Shown here piece by piece: positions 28,510 to 39,265 of a stretch of DNA of 64,000 nucleotides. How positions within the stretch are numbered: position 1 is the first letter of the stretch; every line of letters begins with the position of its first letter. The position numbers were made by a program, and so were the translations under genes. The DNA comes from Enterobacter pseudoroggenkampii (GTDB lineage: Bacteria > Pseudomonadota > Gammaproteobacteria > Enterobacterales > Enterobacteriaceae), in contig NZ_JAPMLV010000006.1 of assembly GCF_026420145.1 (NCBI RefSeq), positions 62,001-126,000 of the forward strand, read 5' to 3'. Below the pieces are notes generated by a model that searched no databases, was not told where the DNA came from, and saw only the letters and a program-made list of their open reading frames with translations.

Positions 28510-29388
28510 ATGAAATATTCATTAGGACCGGTGCTCTACTACTGGCCAAAAGAGACGCTGGAAGATTTTTACCAACAGGCCGCCACCAGCAGCGCCGATG
28601 TTATTTACCTCGGCGAAGCGGTGTGCAGCAAGCGCCGGGCGACGAAAGTGGGCGACTGGCTGGACATGGCGAAAAGCCTGGCCGGCAGCGGCAAGCAGGT
28701 GGTGCTCTCCACGCTTGCGCTGGTGCAGGCCTCTTCTGAACTGGGCGAGCTGAAGCGCTATGTCGAAAACGGCGAGTTCCTGCTGGAAGCAAGCGATCTC
28801 GGCGTGGTGAACATGTGCGCTGAACGTAAGCTGCCGTTTGTCGCGGGCCATGCTCTGAACTGCTATAACGCCGTGACCCTGCGCCTGCTGCTCAAACAGG
28901 GGATGACGCGCTGGTGCATGCCGGTGGAGCTCTCCCGCGACTGGCTGGCTAACCTGCTTAACCAGTGCGACGAGCTGGGCATTCGCAATCAGTTTGAAGT
29001 GGAAGTGCTGAGCTATGGGCATCTGCCGCTGGCCTATTCTGCCCGCTGCTTTACCGCGCGCTCGGAAGACCGTCCGAAAGACGAGTGCGAAACCTGCTGC
29101 ATTAAGTATCCGAACGGGCGCAGCATGCTGTCGCAGGAGAATCAGCAGGTGTTTGTCCTCAACGGCATTCAGACCATGAGCGGCTATGTCTATAACCTCG
29201 GCAACGAGCTGGCGTCGATGGACGGGCTGGTGGATATGGTGCGCCTGTCGCCGCTGGATACCGGCGTGTTTGCGATGCTGGATGCCTTCCGCGCCAACGA
29301 AAACGGCGCCGCTCCGCTGCCGCTGACGGCAAACAGCGACTGTAACGGCTACTGGAAGCGTCTGGCCGGGCTGGAACTGCAGGCCTAA
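28510..29388 (+). CDS. ubiV: Oxygen-independent ubiquinone hydroxylase subunit UbiV
   Basis: A 292-residue U32-family partner of UbiU (formerly YhbV). Cluster cysteines are visible at C39 (LGEAVCSKRR) and in the SARCF and ECETCCIKY segments near 180-197. I start it at the ATG at 28510, seven bases after the ubiU stop; the frame running further upstream lies inside ubiU. Confidence 0.95.
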   Translation: MKYSLGPVLYYWPKETLEDFYQQAATSSADVIYLGEAVCSKRRATKVGDWLDMAKSLAGSGKQVVLSTLALVQASSELGELKRYVENGEFLLEASDLGVVNMCAERKLPFVAGHALNCYNAVTLRLLLKQGMTRWCMPVELSRDWLANLLNQCDELGIRNQFEVEVLSYGHLPLAYSARCFTARSEDRPKDECETCCIKYPNGRSMLSQENQQVFVLNGIQTMSGYVYNLGNELASMDGLVDMVRLSPLDTGVFAMLDAFRANENGAAPLPLTANSDCNGYWKRLAGLELQA

Positions 29389-29466
29389 AAAAGGCTCACT
29401 TTGTTAACAACGGTTATCATTTTTTAATGCAGTATTAAAGATTGACCGTCGACAAAGTGAGCTGTT

Positions 29467-30474
29467 ATGACTGACAAAACCCTTCCGTTTTCGGTGCTGG
29501 ATCTGGCGCCGATCCCACAAGGCTCCTCGGCAAGAGAAGCCTTTTCGCACTCCCTCGATCTCGCTCAGTTGGCCGAAAAGCGTGGCTATCACCGCTACTG
29601 GCTGGCCGAGCACCACAACATGGTGGGCATTGCCAGCGCCGCCACCTCGGTACTGATTGGTTATCTGGCGGCAAATACAACCACTCTGCACCTGGGCTCC
29701 GGCGGCGTGATGCTGCCGAACCACGCCCCGCTGGTGATCGCCGAGCAGTTCGGCACGCTGAATACCCTCTATCCGGGCCGTATCGATTTGGGGCTTGGCC
29801 GTGCGCCTGGCAGCGACCAGCCAACGATGCGCGCCCTGCGTCGCCATATGAGCGGCGATATTGATAACTTCCCACGCGACGTGACCGAACTGGTGGACTG
29901 GTTCGACGCGCGTGACCCGAACCCGCACGTGCGCCCGGTACCGGGTTACGGCGAGAAGATCCCGGTATGGCTGTTGGGCTCAAGCCTCTACAGCGCGCAG
30001 CTTGCCGCCCAGCTGGGGCTGCCGTTTGCGTTTGCCTCGCACTTCGCGCCGGATATGCTGCATCAGGCGCTGCATCTTTACCGTACGCACTTCAAACCGT
30101 CCGAGCGTCTGGAGAAACCGTACGCGATGGTGTGTATCAACATCATTGCTGCCGACAGCAATCGCGACGCGGAATTCCTGTTCACCTCTATGCAGCAGGC
30201 GTTTGTGAAGCTGCGCCGCGGTGAGACGGGCCAACTTCCGCCACCGGTGGAGAATATGCATCAGCTGTGGTCAGCTTCAGAGCAGTATGGCGTTCAGCAG
30301 GCGCTGAGCATGTCGCTGGTAGGCGATAAAGCGAAAGTGCGTCACGGGCTGGAGGCGGTGCTGCGTGAAACGCAGGCGGATGAAATTATGGTTAACGGCC
30401 AGATTTTCGATCACCAGGCGCGTTTGCACTCGTTTGAGCTGGCCATGCAGGTGAAAGAGGAGTTGGTGGGGTAG
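29467..30474 (+). CDS. yhbW: Luciferase-like FMN-dependent monooxygenase YhbW
   Basis: A 335-residue TIM-barrel flavin-dependent enzyme of the bacterial-luciferase-like group 1 ([53 protein letters not shown]). Substrate unknown. It has its own upstream gap of 78 bases after ubiV and is followed by REP-like repeats. Confidence 0.93.
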   Translation: MTDKTLPFSVLDLAPIPQGSSAREAFSHSLDLAQLAEKRGYHRYWLAEHHNMVGIASAATSVLIGYLAANTTTLHLGSGGVMLPNHAPLVIAEQFGTLNTLYPGRIDLGLGRAPGSDQPTMRALRRHMSGDIDNFPRDVTELVDWFDARDPNPHVRPVPGYGEKIPVWLLGSSLYSAQLAAQLGLPFAFASHFAPDMLHQALHLYRTHFKPSERLEKPYAMVCINIIAADSNRDAEFLFTSMQQAFVKLRRGETGQLPPPVENMHQLWSASEQYGVQQALSMSLVGDKAKVRHGLEAVLRETQADEIMVNGQIFDHQARLHSFELAMQVKEELVG

Positions 30475-30480
30475 CCTTTT

Positions 30481-30556
30481 TGCCAGGTGGCGCTTCGCTT
30501 ACCTGGCCTACGGGGACGCGTAGGCCGGATAAGGCGTAGCCGCCATCCGGCACAAA
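30481..30556. repeat. Pair of REP-like elements (BIME-like)
   Basis: Two palindromic units, about 30483-30511 (CCAGGTGGCGCTTCGCTTAC then CTGG) and about 30520-30552 (TAGGCCGGATAAGGCGTAGC then CGCCATCCGGC), lie between the convergent yhbW and mtr. The second resembles the E. coli REP consensus closely. Confidence 0.75.
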
Positions 30557-30560
30557 ATGT

Positions 30561-31805
30561 TTACTGGTACACCGGCAACAGATTAAAACTCGACAGCACG
30601 TGTACCAGGGCATTGCCCGCGCCGAACACCAGGATCAGCGCAATCATCGGCTTACCGCCCCAGACGCGGAATTTCGGGCTGCCGAAGCGTTTACGTGATT
30701 TACGCGCCAGCAGCGCGGGCACTATTGCCGCCCAGATGGTTGCCGCCAGCCCTGCATAGCCGATGGCGTACAGGAAGCCGTTCGGCCACAGCAGGCCGCC
30801 CACAATCGGCGGCAGGAAGGTCAGCACCGCGGTTTTGAAGCGCCCCATCGCAGAATCATCAAAGCCAAACAGATCCGCCAGGTAGTCAAACAGGCCCAGC
30901 GTCACGCCGAGGAAAGAGCTCGCCACCGCAAAGTTAGAGAAGATAACCAGCAGCAGATCCAGGCTGCGGCTGTTCAGCACGCCGCTCAGCGCCTGCACCA
31001 GCACGTCAATGTTACCGCCCTTCTGCGCAATACCGATAAATTCCGGGCGCGGGATGTTGCCCATTGTTCCGAGCAGCCAGATGACGTACAGCGCCAGCGC
31101 CAGCAGCGTGCCGTAGACCAGACACTTCACAATCGTGCGCGGATCTTTGCCGTAGTACTTCATCAGGCTCGGCACGTTGCCGTGGTAGCCGAACGACGCC
31201 AGACAGAACGGCAGCGTCATCAGCAGGTACGGCGTATAGGAGGTATTCACTTCGGCAACGTTAAACAGCGTGGCGGGCGTCACGTGCCCCAGCAGGCTGC
31301 CGAAGGTCAGGAAGAAGGTGATGACCTTCGCGCCCAGTACGATTGCCGTCATCCGGCTTACCGCTTTGGTACTCATCCAGACGATAAACGCCACGCCCAG
31401 CGCAAAGCACAGCCCGGCCAGACGCGCCGGAACGTTCAGCGACATCTCAGAGAAGGTGTGATGCAGAATCGAACCGCTCGCCGAAATATATGCGTAGGTC
31501 AGGATATAGAGCACAAACGCGATGGACAGACCGTTCACCAGGTTCCAGCCTTTGCCCAGCAGGTCTTTGGTGATGGTGTCGAAGCTCGCGCCAATGCGGT
31601 AGTTCAGGTTGGCTTCGAGGATCATCAGCCCGGAATGAAGCATACAGAACCAGGTAAAGACCAGCGCGGCCAGCGACCAGAAGAACCACGCACCGGACAT
31701 GACCACGGGCAGGGAGAACATCCCGGCACCTATAATGGTTCCGCCGATGATCACCACGCCGCCAAGCAGCGAAGGTGACGTTTGGGTGGTGGTTAGTGTC
31801 GCCAT
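30561..31805 (-). CDS. mtr: Tryptophan-specific transporter Mtr
   Basis: A 414-residue inner-membrane permease of the aromatic amino-acid family (11 predicted helices) that imports tryptophan with protons. Key stretches are [19 protein letters not shown] and [20 protein letters not shown] start at the ATG at 31805, which gives the E. coli length; the upstream extension runs through the operator. A TrpR operator precedes the gene. Confidence 0.97.
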   Translation of the reverse strand: MATLTTTQTSPSLLGGVVIIGGTIIGAGMFSLPVVMSGAWFFWSLAALVFTWFCMLHSGLMILEANLNYRIGASFDTITKDLLGKGWNLVNGLSIAFVLYILTYAYISASGSILHHTFSEMSLNVPARLAGLCFALGVAFIVWMSTKAVSRMTAIVLGAKVITFFLTFGSLLGHVTPATLFNVAEVNTSYTPYLLMTLPFCLASFGYHGNVPSLMKYYGKDPRTIVKCLVYGTLLALALYVIWLLGTMGNIPRPEFIGIAQKGGNIDVLVQALSGVLNSRSLDLLLVIFSNFAVASSFLGVTLGLFDYLADLFGFDDSAMGRFKTAVLTFLPPIVGGLLWPNGFLYAIGYAGLAATIWAAIVPALLARKSRKRFGSPKFRVWGGKPMIALILVFGAGNALVHVLSSFNLLPVYQ

Positions 31806-31857
31806 ACAGCCTTTTCTCCAGTCAATCATGCGGTTCTGCATTTTAATGTGACGCACT

Positions 31858-31875
31858 GTACCAGTACAAGAGTAC
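31858..31875 (-). promoter_or_regulatory. TrpR operator of mtr
   Basis: The minus strand reads GTACTCTTGTACTGGTAC, which agrees with the trp operator consensus GTACTAGTTAACTAGTAC at 13 of 18 positions, including both GTACT/AGTAC-type ends except one base. In E. coli mtr is repressed by TrpR with tryptophan and activated by TyrR. Confidence 0.8.
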
Positions 31876-31883
31876 AAAGGGAA

Positions 31884-31915
31884 TAAAAAAAGCCCCGATC
31901 GCATGTATCGGGGCT
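31884..31915 (-). terminator. Terminator after deaD
   Basis: AGCCCCGATACATGCGATCG and GGGCT on the minus strand form a 10-base-pair stem, followed by seven T. It separates deaD from mtr on the same strand. Confidence 0.88.
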
Positions 31916-31947
31916 GTATATTTTACTTTACGTCAGAAGCGTAAGGC

Positions 31948-33843
31948 TTACGCGTCACCGAAACGACGACGGCTGGTGCCTTCTTCACGACGTGGACCGC
32001 GGCTTTCGCGGCGCTCGCCGGAGAAACGACGACCTTCACCACCGCGACCTTCGCTGCGACCGCCTTCACGACGCTCGCCGCCGAAACCGCGACCACCACC
32101 ACGGCGTTCGCCGCCACGGTCAGGACGTGGCTGTGCATCGCCCAGCAGCTGCATGTTCATCGGCTTGTTCAGGATGCGGGTACGCGTAAAGTGCTGCAGT
32201 ACTTCACCCGGCATGCCTTTTGGCAGCTCGATGGTAGAGTGGGATGCGAACAGCTTGATGTTACCGATGTAACGGCTGCTGATGTCGCCTTCGTTAGCGA
32301 TCGCGCCAACGATGTGACGAACTTCAACGCCATCATCACGACCCACTTCAATGCGGTACAGTTCCATGTCACCTGCGTCGCGACGTTCACGACGTGGACG
32401 GTCTTCACCACCACGCTCTGGACGGTCACCACGTGGGCCACGATCGTTACGGTCGCCACGACGTTCGAAGCGATCGTCACGGTCACGGAATTCACGTTTA
32501 GGACGCATCGGCGCATCTGGTGGCACGATCAGGCTACGTTCGCCCTGAGCCATTTTCAGCAGTGCTGCAGCCAGGGTTTCCATGTCCAGCTCTTCGCCTT
32601 CAGCAACAGGCTGAATCTGCGACAGCAGCGCGCGGTACTGATCCAGATCGCTGCTTTCCAGCTGCTGCTGTACTTTGGCGGCGAATTTTTCCAGACGGCG
32701 TTTGCCCAGCAGTTCTGCGTTTGGCAGGTCCGCTTCTGGAATAGTCAGCTTCATGGTACGTTCGATGTTGCGCAGCAGACGACGCTCGCGGTTCTCAACG
32801 AACAGCAACGCACGGCCAGCACGACCCGCACGACCGGTACGGCCGATACGGTGAACGTAAGACTCGGAATCCATCGGGATGTCGTAGTTAACAACCAGGC
32901 TGATACGCTCAACGTCAAGACCACGTGCTGCCACGTCGGTTGCAATCAGGATATCCAGACGACCGTCTTTCAGACGCTCCAGAGTCTGCTCACGCAGGGC
33001 CTGGTTCATGTCACCGTTCAGCGCTGCGCTGTTGTAGCCGCTACGCTCCAGGGCTTCAGCCACTTCCAGGGTCGCGTTTTTGGTACGAACGAAGATAATC
33101 GCCGCATCAAAATCTTCCGCTTCCAGGAAACGTACCAGCGCTTCGTTTTTACGCATACCGTACACAGACCAGTAGCTCTGGCTGATGTCCGGGCGAGTGG
33201 TTACGCTGGACTGAATACGCACTTCCTGCGGCTCTTTCATGAAGCGGCGGGTAATGCGACGGATAGCTTCCGGCATGGTTGCAGAGAACAGCGCGGTCTG
33301 ATGACCGTCCGGGATCTGCGCCATAATGGTTTCAACGTCTTCGATGAAGCCCATACGCAGCATTTCATCTGCTTCATCCAGTACCAGACCGCTCAGTTTA
33401 GAGAGGTCCAGGGTACCGCGCTTCAGGTGATCCAGCAGACGGCCCGGCGTACCGACAACAATCTGTGGGCCCTGGCGCAGGGCGCGTAACTGCACGTCAT
33501 AACGCTGGCCGCCGTACAGGGCAACCACGTTTACGCCGCGCATATGTTTAGAGAATTCCGTCATGGCTTCTGCAACCTGAACAGCCAGTTCACGGGTTGG
33601 AGCCAGGACGAGGATCTGCGGAGCACGCAGGTCCGGATCAATGTTGTTCAGCAGCGGCAGCGAGAACGCTGCAGTTTTACCGCTACCAGTCTGGGCCATG
33701 CCCAGCACGTCACGACCAGAAAGCAGGTGTGGGATACACTCAGCCTGGATCGGAGATGGTTTTTCGTAACCCAGATCGTTAAGGGCTTCAAGGATAGGAG
33801 CCTTCAGGCCCAGATCTGCAAAAGTGGTTTCGAATTCAGCCAT
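31948..33843 (-). CDS. deaD: ATP-dependent DEAD-box RNA helicase (CsdA)
   Basis: A 631-residue helicase that unwinds RNA during 50S assembly and mRNA turnover, most important in the cold. The two RecA-like domains carry AQTGSGKT (motif I), PTRELA (Ia), DEAD (II), SAT (III), ARGLD (V) and [11 protein letters not shown] (VI). A DbpA-like RNA-binding domain and an Arg/Gly-rich tail ([16 protein letters not shown]) follow. I start at the ATG at 33843, which gives the E. coli N-terminus MAEFETTF. The small gene yrbN ends eight bases inside it. Confidence 0.97.
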   Translation of the reverse strand: MAEFETTFADLGLKAPILEALNDLGYEKPSPIQAECIPHLLSGRDVLGMAQTGSGKTAAFSLPLLNNIDPDLRAPQILVLAPTRELAVQVAEAMTEFSKHMRGVNVVALYGGQRYDVQLRALRQGPQIVVGTPGRLLDHLKRGTLDLSKLSGLVLDEADEMLRMGFIEDVETIMAQIPDGHQTALFSATMPEAIRRITRRFMKEPQEVRIQSSVTTRPDISQSYWSVYGMRKNEALVRFLEAEDFDAAIIFVRTKNATLEVAEALERSGYNSAALNGDMNQALREQTLERLKDGRLDILIATDVAARGLDVERISLVVNYDIPMDSESYVHRIGRTGRAGRAGRALLFVENRERRLLRNIERTMKLTIPEADLPNAELLGKRRLEKFAAKVQQQLESSDLDQYRALLSQIQPVAEGEELDMETLAAALLKMAQGERSLIVPPDAPMRPKREFRDRDDRFERRGDRNDRGPRGDRPERGGEDRPRRERRDAGDMELYRIEVGRDDGVEVRHIVGAIANEGDISSRYIGNIKLFASHSTIELPKGMPGEVLQHFTRTRILNKPMNMQLLGDAQPRPDRGGERRGGGRGFGGERREGGRSEGRGGEGRRFSGERRESRGPRREEGTSRRRFGDA

Positions 33844-33916
33844 GTAGTACGAGTGCCTCAATGTCAATGGCGGCCAGTCTACTTAGCTCATCGTGAAAAT
33901 GATTAGCAATTTTCAT
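33836..33916 (-). CDS. yrbN: Small protein YrbN upstream of deaD
   Basis: A 26-residue protein read directly from the minus strand: [20 protein letters not shown] then ALVLHG and TGA. It is a clear relative of E. coli YrbN at the same place. Its stop lies inside deaD, eight bases past the deaD ATG, so the two are translationally coupled or compete. Function unknown; a leader-peptide role for deaD is an inference from the overlap. Confidence 0.85.
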   Translation of the reverse strand: MKIANHFHDELSRLAAIDIEALVLHG

Positions 33917-34023
33917 TGAAAAGTGTGAACCGGCTCAAAGTAGGTGTATTGACGAACAACAACGCCCTCACCAGTTAAGGTGATGGCAATCAAAAGATTA
34001 CGGGCTGATGTTTATGTCGTCAG

Positions 34024-34908
34024 CTATTGCTGGTCCGATTCTGCCAGGTCGTCATGCTCCTGGCCCAAGAGCGATAATTCCAACAATGCATAACGGTGCT
34101 CAACGAAGTTGTGTACGTTGTTAGCAACCGCTAATTTGAACAGTGCCGTAGCGCTGTCCATATCCCCCAGACTTAGGTAGTACTTACCTAAATAGAAGTT
34201 GGTTTCACTGAGATGCTCAGCGAGCGAGGTGTTATCCGTTGCGTCCGCCTTGAGGCGTTCCATCAGCGTTGCTTCGCTAATGTTGCCCAGGTAGAACTCG
34301 ACAATGTTCCATCCCCACTGTTCCTTGTCCGATTTATCGAAGCGCTGTTTCAGTGCCTCTTTTGCCTGCTTCTCATCGAGCTTCCGCTCAACGATGTAAA
34401 GCCACAGGCTACGGAAAGGATCATTAGGATCGTCTTGATAAAACGCCAGCAGATCATCTTGCGCTAACTTGTCACGACCGCCGTAATACAATGCGATACC
34501 GCGATTCAAGTGCGCGTAGTTGTAAGTTGGATCAAGCTCAAGTACAGAATCAAACGCTTCATAGGCAGCATCAAAATTGCCTGCCTGCGTTAAATAAATG
34601 CCTAAGTAATTGAATACTTCAGGCATATCAGGTCGGATAGCCAGCGCTTGTGAAAAATCATTCCGCGCCAATGCCCTCAGACCGAGACTATCATACAACA
34701 CTCCGCGCTCATATAAAAGCTGTGCGCGTTCTTCATCGGTTAAAGCCCGACTGGCAAGTATTTGTTCCATGCGTGCCAGGATCACTTCCTGCTGCAAAGT
34801 CGGTTGCAATGGCACTGCGAGGACTTCGCTCTTACGCCAGGCAGAGTTGCTGCATCCTGCCAGCGTTAAAGCTGTCGCAACGAAACACCAGCGCAAAAAA
34901 GGCTTCAT
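34024..34908 (-). CDS. nlpI: Lipoprotein NlpI, TPR adaptor of peptidoglycan hydrolases
   Basis: A 294-residue outer-membrane lipoprotein: signal peptide with lipobox LAGC (C19), then TPR repeats ([40 protein letters not shown]). In E. coli it delivers MepS to the protease Prc and scaffolds endopeptidases. I start at 34908 to give the family N-terminus MKPFLRWC. It lies between pnp and deaD on the same strand, as in E. coli. Confidence 0.96.
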   Translation of the reverse strand: MKPFLRWCFVATALTLAGCSNSAWRKSEVLAVPLQPTLQQEVILARMEQILASRALTDEERAQLLYERGVLYDSLGLRALARNDFSQALAIRPDMPEVFNYLGIYLTQAGNFDAAYEAFDSVLELDPTYNYAHLNRGIALYYGGRDKLAQDDLLAFYQDDPNDPFRSLWLYIVERKLDEKQAKEALKQRFDKSDKEQWGWNIVEFYLGNISEATLMERLKADATDNTSLAEHLSETNFYLGKYYLSLGDMDSATALFKLAVANNVHNFVEHRYALLELSLLGQEHDDLAESDQQ

Positions 34909-35016
34909 TTCCCACTCCCGAAGACAACTATTGGATGAACGTCCTGTCCCCCGGCGGCTTAACAAGGCGTCCTGCCTGATAATAGGCCCTCCGCAAAGCG
35001 GAGGGCAAATGGCAAC

Positions 35017-37155
35017 TTACTCGCCTTGCTGTTCTGCTGCCTGTGCTTCTGGCGCAGCAGCTGGCTGAGACTGCTCGGTTGCTTCTTTAATGCTCAGACG
35101 GATACGGCCCTGGCGATCAACTTCCAGAACTTTCACCGGTACTTCCTGACCCATCTGCAGGTAATCAGTCACTTTCTCAACGCGCTTGTCAGCGATCTGA
35201 GAGATGTGAACCAGACCTTCTTTACCGCCACCGATGGCAACGAACGCGCCAAAGTCAACGATACGGGTCACTTTACCTGCGTAGACACGGCCCACTTCGA
35301 TTTCTGCAGTAATTTCTTCGATGCGACGGATCGCGAATTTCGCTTTCTCGCCGTCGGTTGCTGCGATCTTCACAGTACCGTCATCTTCGATTTCGATGGT
35401 GGTGCCAGTCTCTTCGGTCAGCGCACGGATTACGGAACCGCCCTTACCGATAACATCTTTGATCTTGTCTGGATTGATCTTGATGGTGTGGATACGTGGA
35501 GCGAACTGAGAAATGTCGCCACGCGGCGCGTTAATTGCCTGTTCCATCACGCCCAGGATGTGCAGACGCGCACCTTTAGCCTGGTTCAGAGCAACCTGCA
35601 TGATCTCTTTGGTGATACCTTCAATTTTGATATCCATCTGCAGTGCAGAGATACCTTCGCGGGAACCCGCTACTTTGAAGTCCATATCGCCCAGGTGGTC
35701 TTCGTCACCCAGAATGTCAGACAGAACAACGAAGTTGTCGCCTTCTTTCACCAGGCCCATTGCGATACCCGCAACGGCGGCTTTGATTGGCACGCCTGCA
35801 TCCATCAGCGCCAGAGAGGCACCACACACGGAAGCCATAGAAGAGGAACCGTTGGATTCGGTGATTTCAGACACTACACGTACGGTGTACGGGAATTTGT
35901 CTGCTTCTGGCATGACTGCCAGTACGCCGCGCTTCGCCAGACGACCGTGACCAATTTCACGACGCTTCGGCGAGCCAACCATACCGGTTTCGCCTACGGA
36001 GTACGGAGGGAAGTTGTAGTGGAACAGGAAGCTGTCAGTGCGCTCGCCCATCAGTTCGTCGATGATCTGCGCATCACGTGCAGTACCCAGGGTCGCGGTA
36101 ACCAGCGCCTGCGTTTCGCCACGAGTGAACAGCGCGGAACCGTGAGTACGTGGCAGAACGCCAGTACGCACATCCAGACCACGGATCATGTCTTTTTCGC
36201 GGCCATCGATACGCGGCTCGCCTGCCAGTACGCGGCTACGAACAACGTTTTTCTCGATAGCGTGCAGGATGTCGCTCAGCTCATTAGCGTCCAGAGTTTC
36301 ATCTTCAGCAACCAGGGTCGCGATAGTTTCAGACTTGATCACGTCAACCTGAGCGTAACGCTCCTGTTTGTCAGTGATGCGGTATGCATCGCTCAGACGA
36401 GATTCTGCCAGGGCAGCAACGCGTGCGTTCAGCGCGTCGTTTGCCGCTTCTGGCTGCCAGTCCCAACGTGGTTTACCGGCTTCTTTCACCAGGTCGTTGA
36501 TGTTCTGGATAACGATCTGCTGCTGGTCGTGGCCAAATACCACAGCGCCCAGCATCTGGTCTTCGCTCAGCAGTTCAGCTTCGGATTCAACCATCAGTAC
36601 AGCCGCTTCAGTACCCGCAACCACCAGGTCCAGCTTACTTTCTTTCAGCTCTTCCTGGGTTGGGTTCAGCACGTACTGGTCGTTGATGTAGCCAACGCGC
36701 GCGGCACCGATTGGACCATTGAATGGAATACCAGACAGTGACAGGGCAGCGGACGCACCGATCATCGCTACGATGTCCGGGTTAACCTGCGGGTTAACGG
36801 AAACAACGGTCGCGATAACCTGTACTTCGTTAACGAAGCCTTCCGGGAACAGCGGACGAACCGGGCGGTCAATCAGACGCGCGATCAGGGTTTCGCCTTC
36901 GCTTGGACGGCCTTCACGACGGAAGAAACCACCCGGGATTTTACCGGCAGCGTAGGTACGCTCCTGGTAGTTAACGGTCAGCGGGAAGAAGTCCTGACCT
37001 GGTTTAGCTTTTTTCTGGCCAACAACGGTAACGAATACCGCAGTGTCATCCATGCTTACCATAACGGCAGCAGTAGCCTGACGCGCCATCATGCCGGTTT
37101 CCAGCGTGACGGTATGTTGACCATACTGGAATTTACGAACGATCGGATTCAGCAA
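35017..37155 (-). CDS. pnp: Polynucleotide phosphorylase
   Basis: A 712-residue exoribonuclease of the RNA degradosome that degrades RNA 3' to 5' with phosphate. Two RNase PH domains are followed by a KH domain ([17 protein letters not shown]) and an S1 domain ([20 protein letters not shown]). The C-terminal tail is Ala/Gln/Glu-rich. The leader at 37156-37300 has the hairpins by which PNPase and RNase III control the mRNA in E. coli. Two long open frames on the opposite strand are composition artefacts. Confidence 0.98.
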   Translation of the reverse strand: MLNPIVRKFQYGQHTVTLETGMMARQATAAVMVSMDDTAVFVTVVGQKKAKPGQDFFPLTVNYQERTYAAGKIPGGFFRREGRPSEGETLIARLIDRPVRPLFPEGFVNEVQVIATVVSVNPQVNPDIVAMIGASAALSLSGIPFNGPIGAARVGYINDQYVLNPTQEELKESKLDLVVAGTEAAVLMVESEAELLSEDQMLGAVVFGHDQQQIVIQNINDLVKEAGKPRWDWQPEAANDALNARVAALAESRLSDAYRITDKQERYAQVDVIKSETIATLVAEDETLDANELSDILHAIEKNVVRSRVLAGEPRIDGREKDMIRGLDVRTGVLPRTHGSALFTRGETQALVTATLGTARDAQIIDELMGERTDSFLFHYNFPPYSVGETGMVGSPKRREIGHGRLAKRGVLAVMPEADKFPYTVRVVSEITESNGSSSMASVCGASLALMDAGVPIKAAVAGIAMGLVKEGDNFVVLSDILGDEDHLGDMDFKVAGSREGISALQMDIKIEGITKEIMQVALNQAKGARLHILGVMEQAINAPRGDISQFAPRIHTIKINPDKIKDVIGKGGSVIRALTEETGTTIEIEDDGTVKIAATDGEKAKFAIRRIEEITAEIEVGRVYAGKVTRIVDFGAFVAIGGGKEGLVHISQIADKRVEKVTDYLQMGQEVPVKVLEVDRQGRIRLSIKEATEQSQPAAAPEAQAAEQQGE

Positions 37156-37179
37156 AGTTCTGTCCTTTCTTAAATGTTT

Positions 37180-37278
37180 GACAGCACACCACCGGTGTGC
37201 TGTCGATTTAACCCGACCTTCTTCGCATCCTCGCGACTAATGACAACCAACACCCCCATGGGTGAAGCCTCTCATTAG
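37180..37278 (-). promoter_or_regulatory. pnp leader hairpins (RNase III/PNPase autocontrol)
   Basis: GACAGCACACC and GGTGTGCTGTC (37180-37204) form a perfect 11-base-pair stem with a 3-base loop. A second, longer imperfect stem runs from CTAATGA (37237) to TCATTAG (37278). In E. coli the pnp leader is cut by RNase III in such a stem and then degraded by PNPase, giving autoregulation. Confidence 0.7.
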
Positions 37279-37385
37279 CCGCGCGAACCTCTGCAATGAA
37301 GATCATTTATAGCAACAATACAATAGTTTCCAGTGAATTGCTGCCGTCTGGTTGAAAAAAGGGGCCATCAGGCCCCCTTTTCTGA
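37210..37385 (+). ncRNA. sraG: Possible SraG small RNA
   Basis: E. coli encodes the small RNA SraG between pnp and rpsO, on the strand opposite to them and ending in a terminator next to rpsO. Here the same interval exists, and GGGGCCATCAGGCCCC followed by CTTTTCT could end a plus-strand RNA. I cannot recognise the full SraG sequence or a clear promoter, so boundaries are approximate. Confidence 0.35.
37354..37383. terminator. Terminator between rpsO and pnp
   Basis: GGGGCC-ATCA-GGCCCC forms a tight stem with AAAAAA on one side and TTTTC on the other, so it can act on both strands. For rpsO transcripts the minus strand ends in TTTTTTC. Confidence 0.85.
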
Positions 37386-37397
37386 AACTCGCAAGAC

Positions 37398-38771
<1,374 letters not shown>

Positions 38772-38772
<1 letters not shown>

Positions 38773-39176
38773 TAGTCCTCCTTGCTGTCGTCCGCTGGGT
38801 TAACACGACGCTCGTCGTCATGTTTAACCACGCTGGTCACCAGGTTGGACATACGCATACCTTCGACCAGCGAGTTGTCGTAGAAGAAGGTCAGTTCAGG
38901 CACGATACGCAGGCGCATCGCTTTGCCAAGCAGGGAGCGGATGAAACCAGAGGCTTCCTGCAGCGCTTTAATGCCGTTTTTCACTGCCGCTTCGTCCTGA
39001 TCGTTCAGGAAGGTGACGAACACTTTGGCATAGGCCAAATCACGGGACATTTCGACACCGGAAACGGTGGTCATCATGCCGACGCGCGGGTCTTTAATTT
39101 CACGTTGCAGAATGAGTGCGATCTCTTTCTGCATTTCCTGCGCTACGCGCTGAGGGCGACCAAATTCTTTCGCCAT
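38772..39176 (-). CDS. rbfA: 30S ribosome-binding factor A
   Basis: A 134-residue KH-type protein required for late 16S rRNA maturation and cold growth ([40 protein letters not shown]). The start at 39176 gives the family N-terminus MAKEFGR. It is between infB and truB in the nusA operon. Confidence 0.97.
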
Positions 39177-39192
39177 AATAAATTCTCCAGAC

Positions 39193-39217
39193 AAAAAAGG
39201 GGCTAAAGCCCCTTTTT
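39193..39217 (-). terminator. Hairpin between infB and rbfA
   Basis: AAAAAGGGGC-TTTA-GCCCCTTTTTT on the minus strand is an intrinsic-terminator structure inside the operon. It would lower expression of rbfA, truB and later genes relative to infB. Confidence 0.75.
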
Positions 39218-39224
39218 GAAAATA

Positions 39225-39256
39225 TTGCCGGGTGGCGCGAGGCGATCCCGGCTTAC
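39225..39256. repeat. Degenerate REP-like element
   Basis: GCCGGGTGGCGCGAGGCGAT then CCCGGC is an imperfect palindrome related to the other REP-like units, between infB and the hairpin before rbfA. Confidence 0.45.
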
Positions 39257-39265
39257 AATCGGTAA

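Noticed and set aside
35026..36741. Long open frame (571 codons) on the plus strand, antisense to pnp
   Set aside because: It mirrors the codon pattern of pnp, has no ribosome site and encodes no recognisable product.
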